From Staphylococcus epidermidis (GTDB lineage Bacteria > Bacillota > Bacilli > Staphylococcales > Staphylococcaceae): DNA of 64,000 nucleotides. Where the stretch lies: the NCBI RefSeq assembly GCF_006742205.1, contig NZ_AP019721.1, forward strand, positions 1,860,001 to 1,924,000. Reading direction: 5' to 3'. Within the stretch, counting starts at the first letter, position 1. Each line of letters opens with the position of its first letter. A program made the translations under genes and the position numbers. Of this stretch, positions 63,159 through 64,000 are shown one piece after another. The notes beneath the pieces are model-generated. The model saw only the letters and a program-made list of their open reading frames with translations, was not told where the DNA came from and ran no database searches.

Positions 63159-64000
63159 TTATAATTTTAGTAATTTCTCTTTAAAAATATCACGTAAAAA
63201 TTCAGGCATAATATAATCTGTAGATAACCCCTTTAGCAATGGGAAATATCTTCCAAATGTATACATATCAACAGTACCTAACGTATATTGTTTATCATTT
63301 TGAATCTCTTCATCGCCTATAAAATAACGGTCTTCTGACTCAATAAAGCCTAGATTATATAAAATATATCCTCCAAATATATCCCCTCTAAAACCAAGAC
63401 CTTGTGCATGTTCGTGCATATATTCTTGCTTTTGGCTTTTTTGAATCACTTGCTTTAATTGTTTACCGGTTAATCGAACTCTTACAATATTGATTGGATG
63501 GGGTAACATGCGATGTATATCATATTCCGTCACTTTATCAGCTTCAATGCCATTAACTATAAGTCCAGCATTTACGATTGCACAATCAGCCCTTGAAAAC
63601 TCATATACACTTTCAGCCAGTAAATACGATGTTCTTGTAACAACATCTGTTCTTTTGACTAAGTTCACATGATGATTAACTACTGGTTTACTTAGAAGTG
63701 CTCTTCCTTCTTCTTCAAAATGTGTCTCGACTAAGGGAAGTGTTTCAATAGGATGAATTTTGGCGATTTTATCAACGATTTTTCCATTTTCAATCGTAAT
63801 ATTAACTTCACCTAAATAATAGCCATATTTTCCGGCAGCTGCCATCAAAACACCATTGTTTATTTCTCCATGTTCAAAATGATGATGCGTATGACTACCA
63901 AAGATAACATCTATTTCCGGAATCTCTTGGCATAACTTTTCATCAAAAAAGATACCGACATGGCTCATAACCATTAAAAAATCATATTCACCTTGATGTG
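63159..64000 (-). CDS. YunD-like metallophosphatase / 5'-nucleotidase (start beyond window)
   Basis: C-terminal 280 residues; the frame is open to the right edge, so the start is unseen. VMSHVG and FGSHTHHHFE are the last metal-binding motifs of the UshA/YunD calcineurin-like domain, followed by the 5'-nucleotidase C-terminal domain (DCAIVNAGLIVNGIEADKVTEYDIHRMLPHP). Likely a cytoplasmic nucleotidase, substrate not known. The N-terminal metal motifs lie outside the window. Confidence 0.85.
   Translation of the reverse strand, partial: HQGEYDFLMVMSHVGIFFDEKLCQEIPEIDVIFGSHTHHHFEHGEINNGVLMAAAGKYGYYLGEVNITIENGKIVDKIAKIHPIETLPLVETHFEEEGRALLSKPVVNHHVNLVKRTDVVTRTSYLLAESVYEFSRADCAIVNAGLIVNGIEADKVTEYDIHRMLPHPINIVRVRLTGKQLKQVIQKSQKQEYMHEHAQGLGFRGDIFGGYILYNLGFIESEDRYFIGDEEIQNDKQYTLGTVDMYTFGRYFPLLKGLSTDYIMPEFLRDIFKEKLLKL

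Overview
The window is low-GC Firmicute chromosome from a coagulase-negative Staphylococcus, most likely S. epidermidis or a close relative. That assignment rests on recalled similarity of Mnh, Ndh, FabF/FabH, SpsA/SpsB and AddAB to S. aureus and S. epidermidis proteins, not on a search. Gene order matches the conserved staphylococcal core block from the opp3 transporter to lipA. Nothing looks like a prophage, plasmid, genomic island, CRISPR array, tRNA or rRNA. The only mobile DNA is two copies of one IS1182-family element, one intact and one decayed.

Layout. 1-4.3 kb: end of the opp3 oligopeptide permease operon (oppC partial, oppB), a small membrane protein, and fabH-fabF for fatty-acid elongation behind a FapR-type operator. 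4.5-14.5 kb: a DUF2929 protein, clpB behind a CtsR-type operator, an OatA-like acyltransferase, sufT, a HAD phosphatase, coenzyme A disulfide reductase, a UPF0344 membrane protein and a FAH-family hydrolase. 14.6-23.6 kb: addBA recombination nuclease and a TVP38-spsA-spsB signal peptidase cluster. 23.9-32.1 kb: pgi, argGH, glpQ, gudB and rocD, i.e. sugar phosphate, arginine, ornithine and glutamate metabolism with a cre site. 32.4-36.5 kb: IS remnant, an OYE-family flavoenzyme, an S1-domain protein, a cyclophilin and a KapB-like protein. 36.7-42.4 kb: the seven-gene mnhABCDEFG Na+/H+ antiporter. 42.7-47.3 kb: a flavoprotein behind a strong Zur-like box, a hotdog thioesterase, a NhaC/YuiF-like transporter and leucyl aminopeptidase. 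47.5-49.4 kb: the intact IS. 49.6-53.9 kb: ndh plus Fe-S/redox proteins (HesB/SufA-like, YuzB, YutJ-like, YuzD, Nfu). 54.2-58.5 kb: dltXABCD, including the 48-codon dltX. 58.9-64 kb: a D-2-hydroxyacid dehydrogenase, a NagD-like HAD, a HEPN/DUF86 protein, DUF3055, YutD, lipA and a partial YunD-like metallophosphatase, an order resembling the yut/yuz region of Bacillus.

The most interesting points lie between genes. Both IS copies are flanked by the two arms of a terminator-type hairpin (core GGGACAT) that also occurs intact elsewhere in the window. The flavoprotein at 42.75 kb has a Zur-like operator directly after its -10 box. The lipA-yutD gap holds three mutually exclusive pairing segments. 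SpsA keeps its nucleophile serine but has lost the general-base lysine. An orphan DUF86 protein carries a complete HEPN RNase motif with no antitoxin beside it. No wholly new multi-gene system was found; most coding content is conserved housekeeping DNA.
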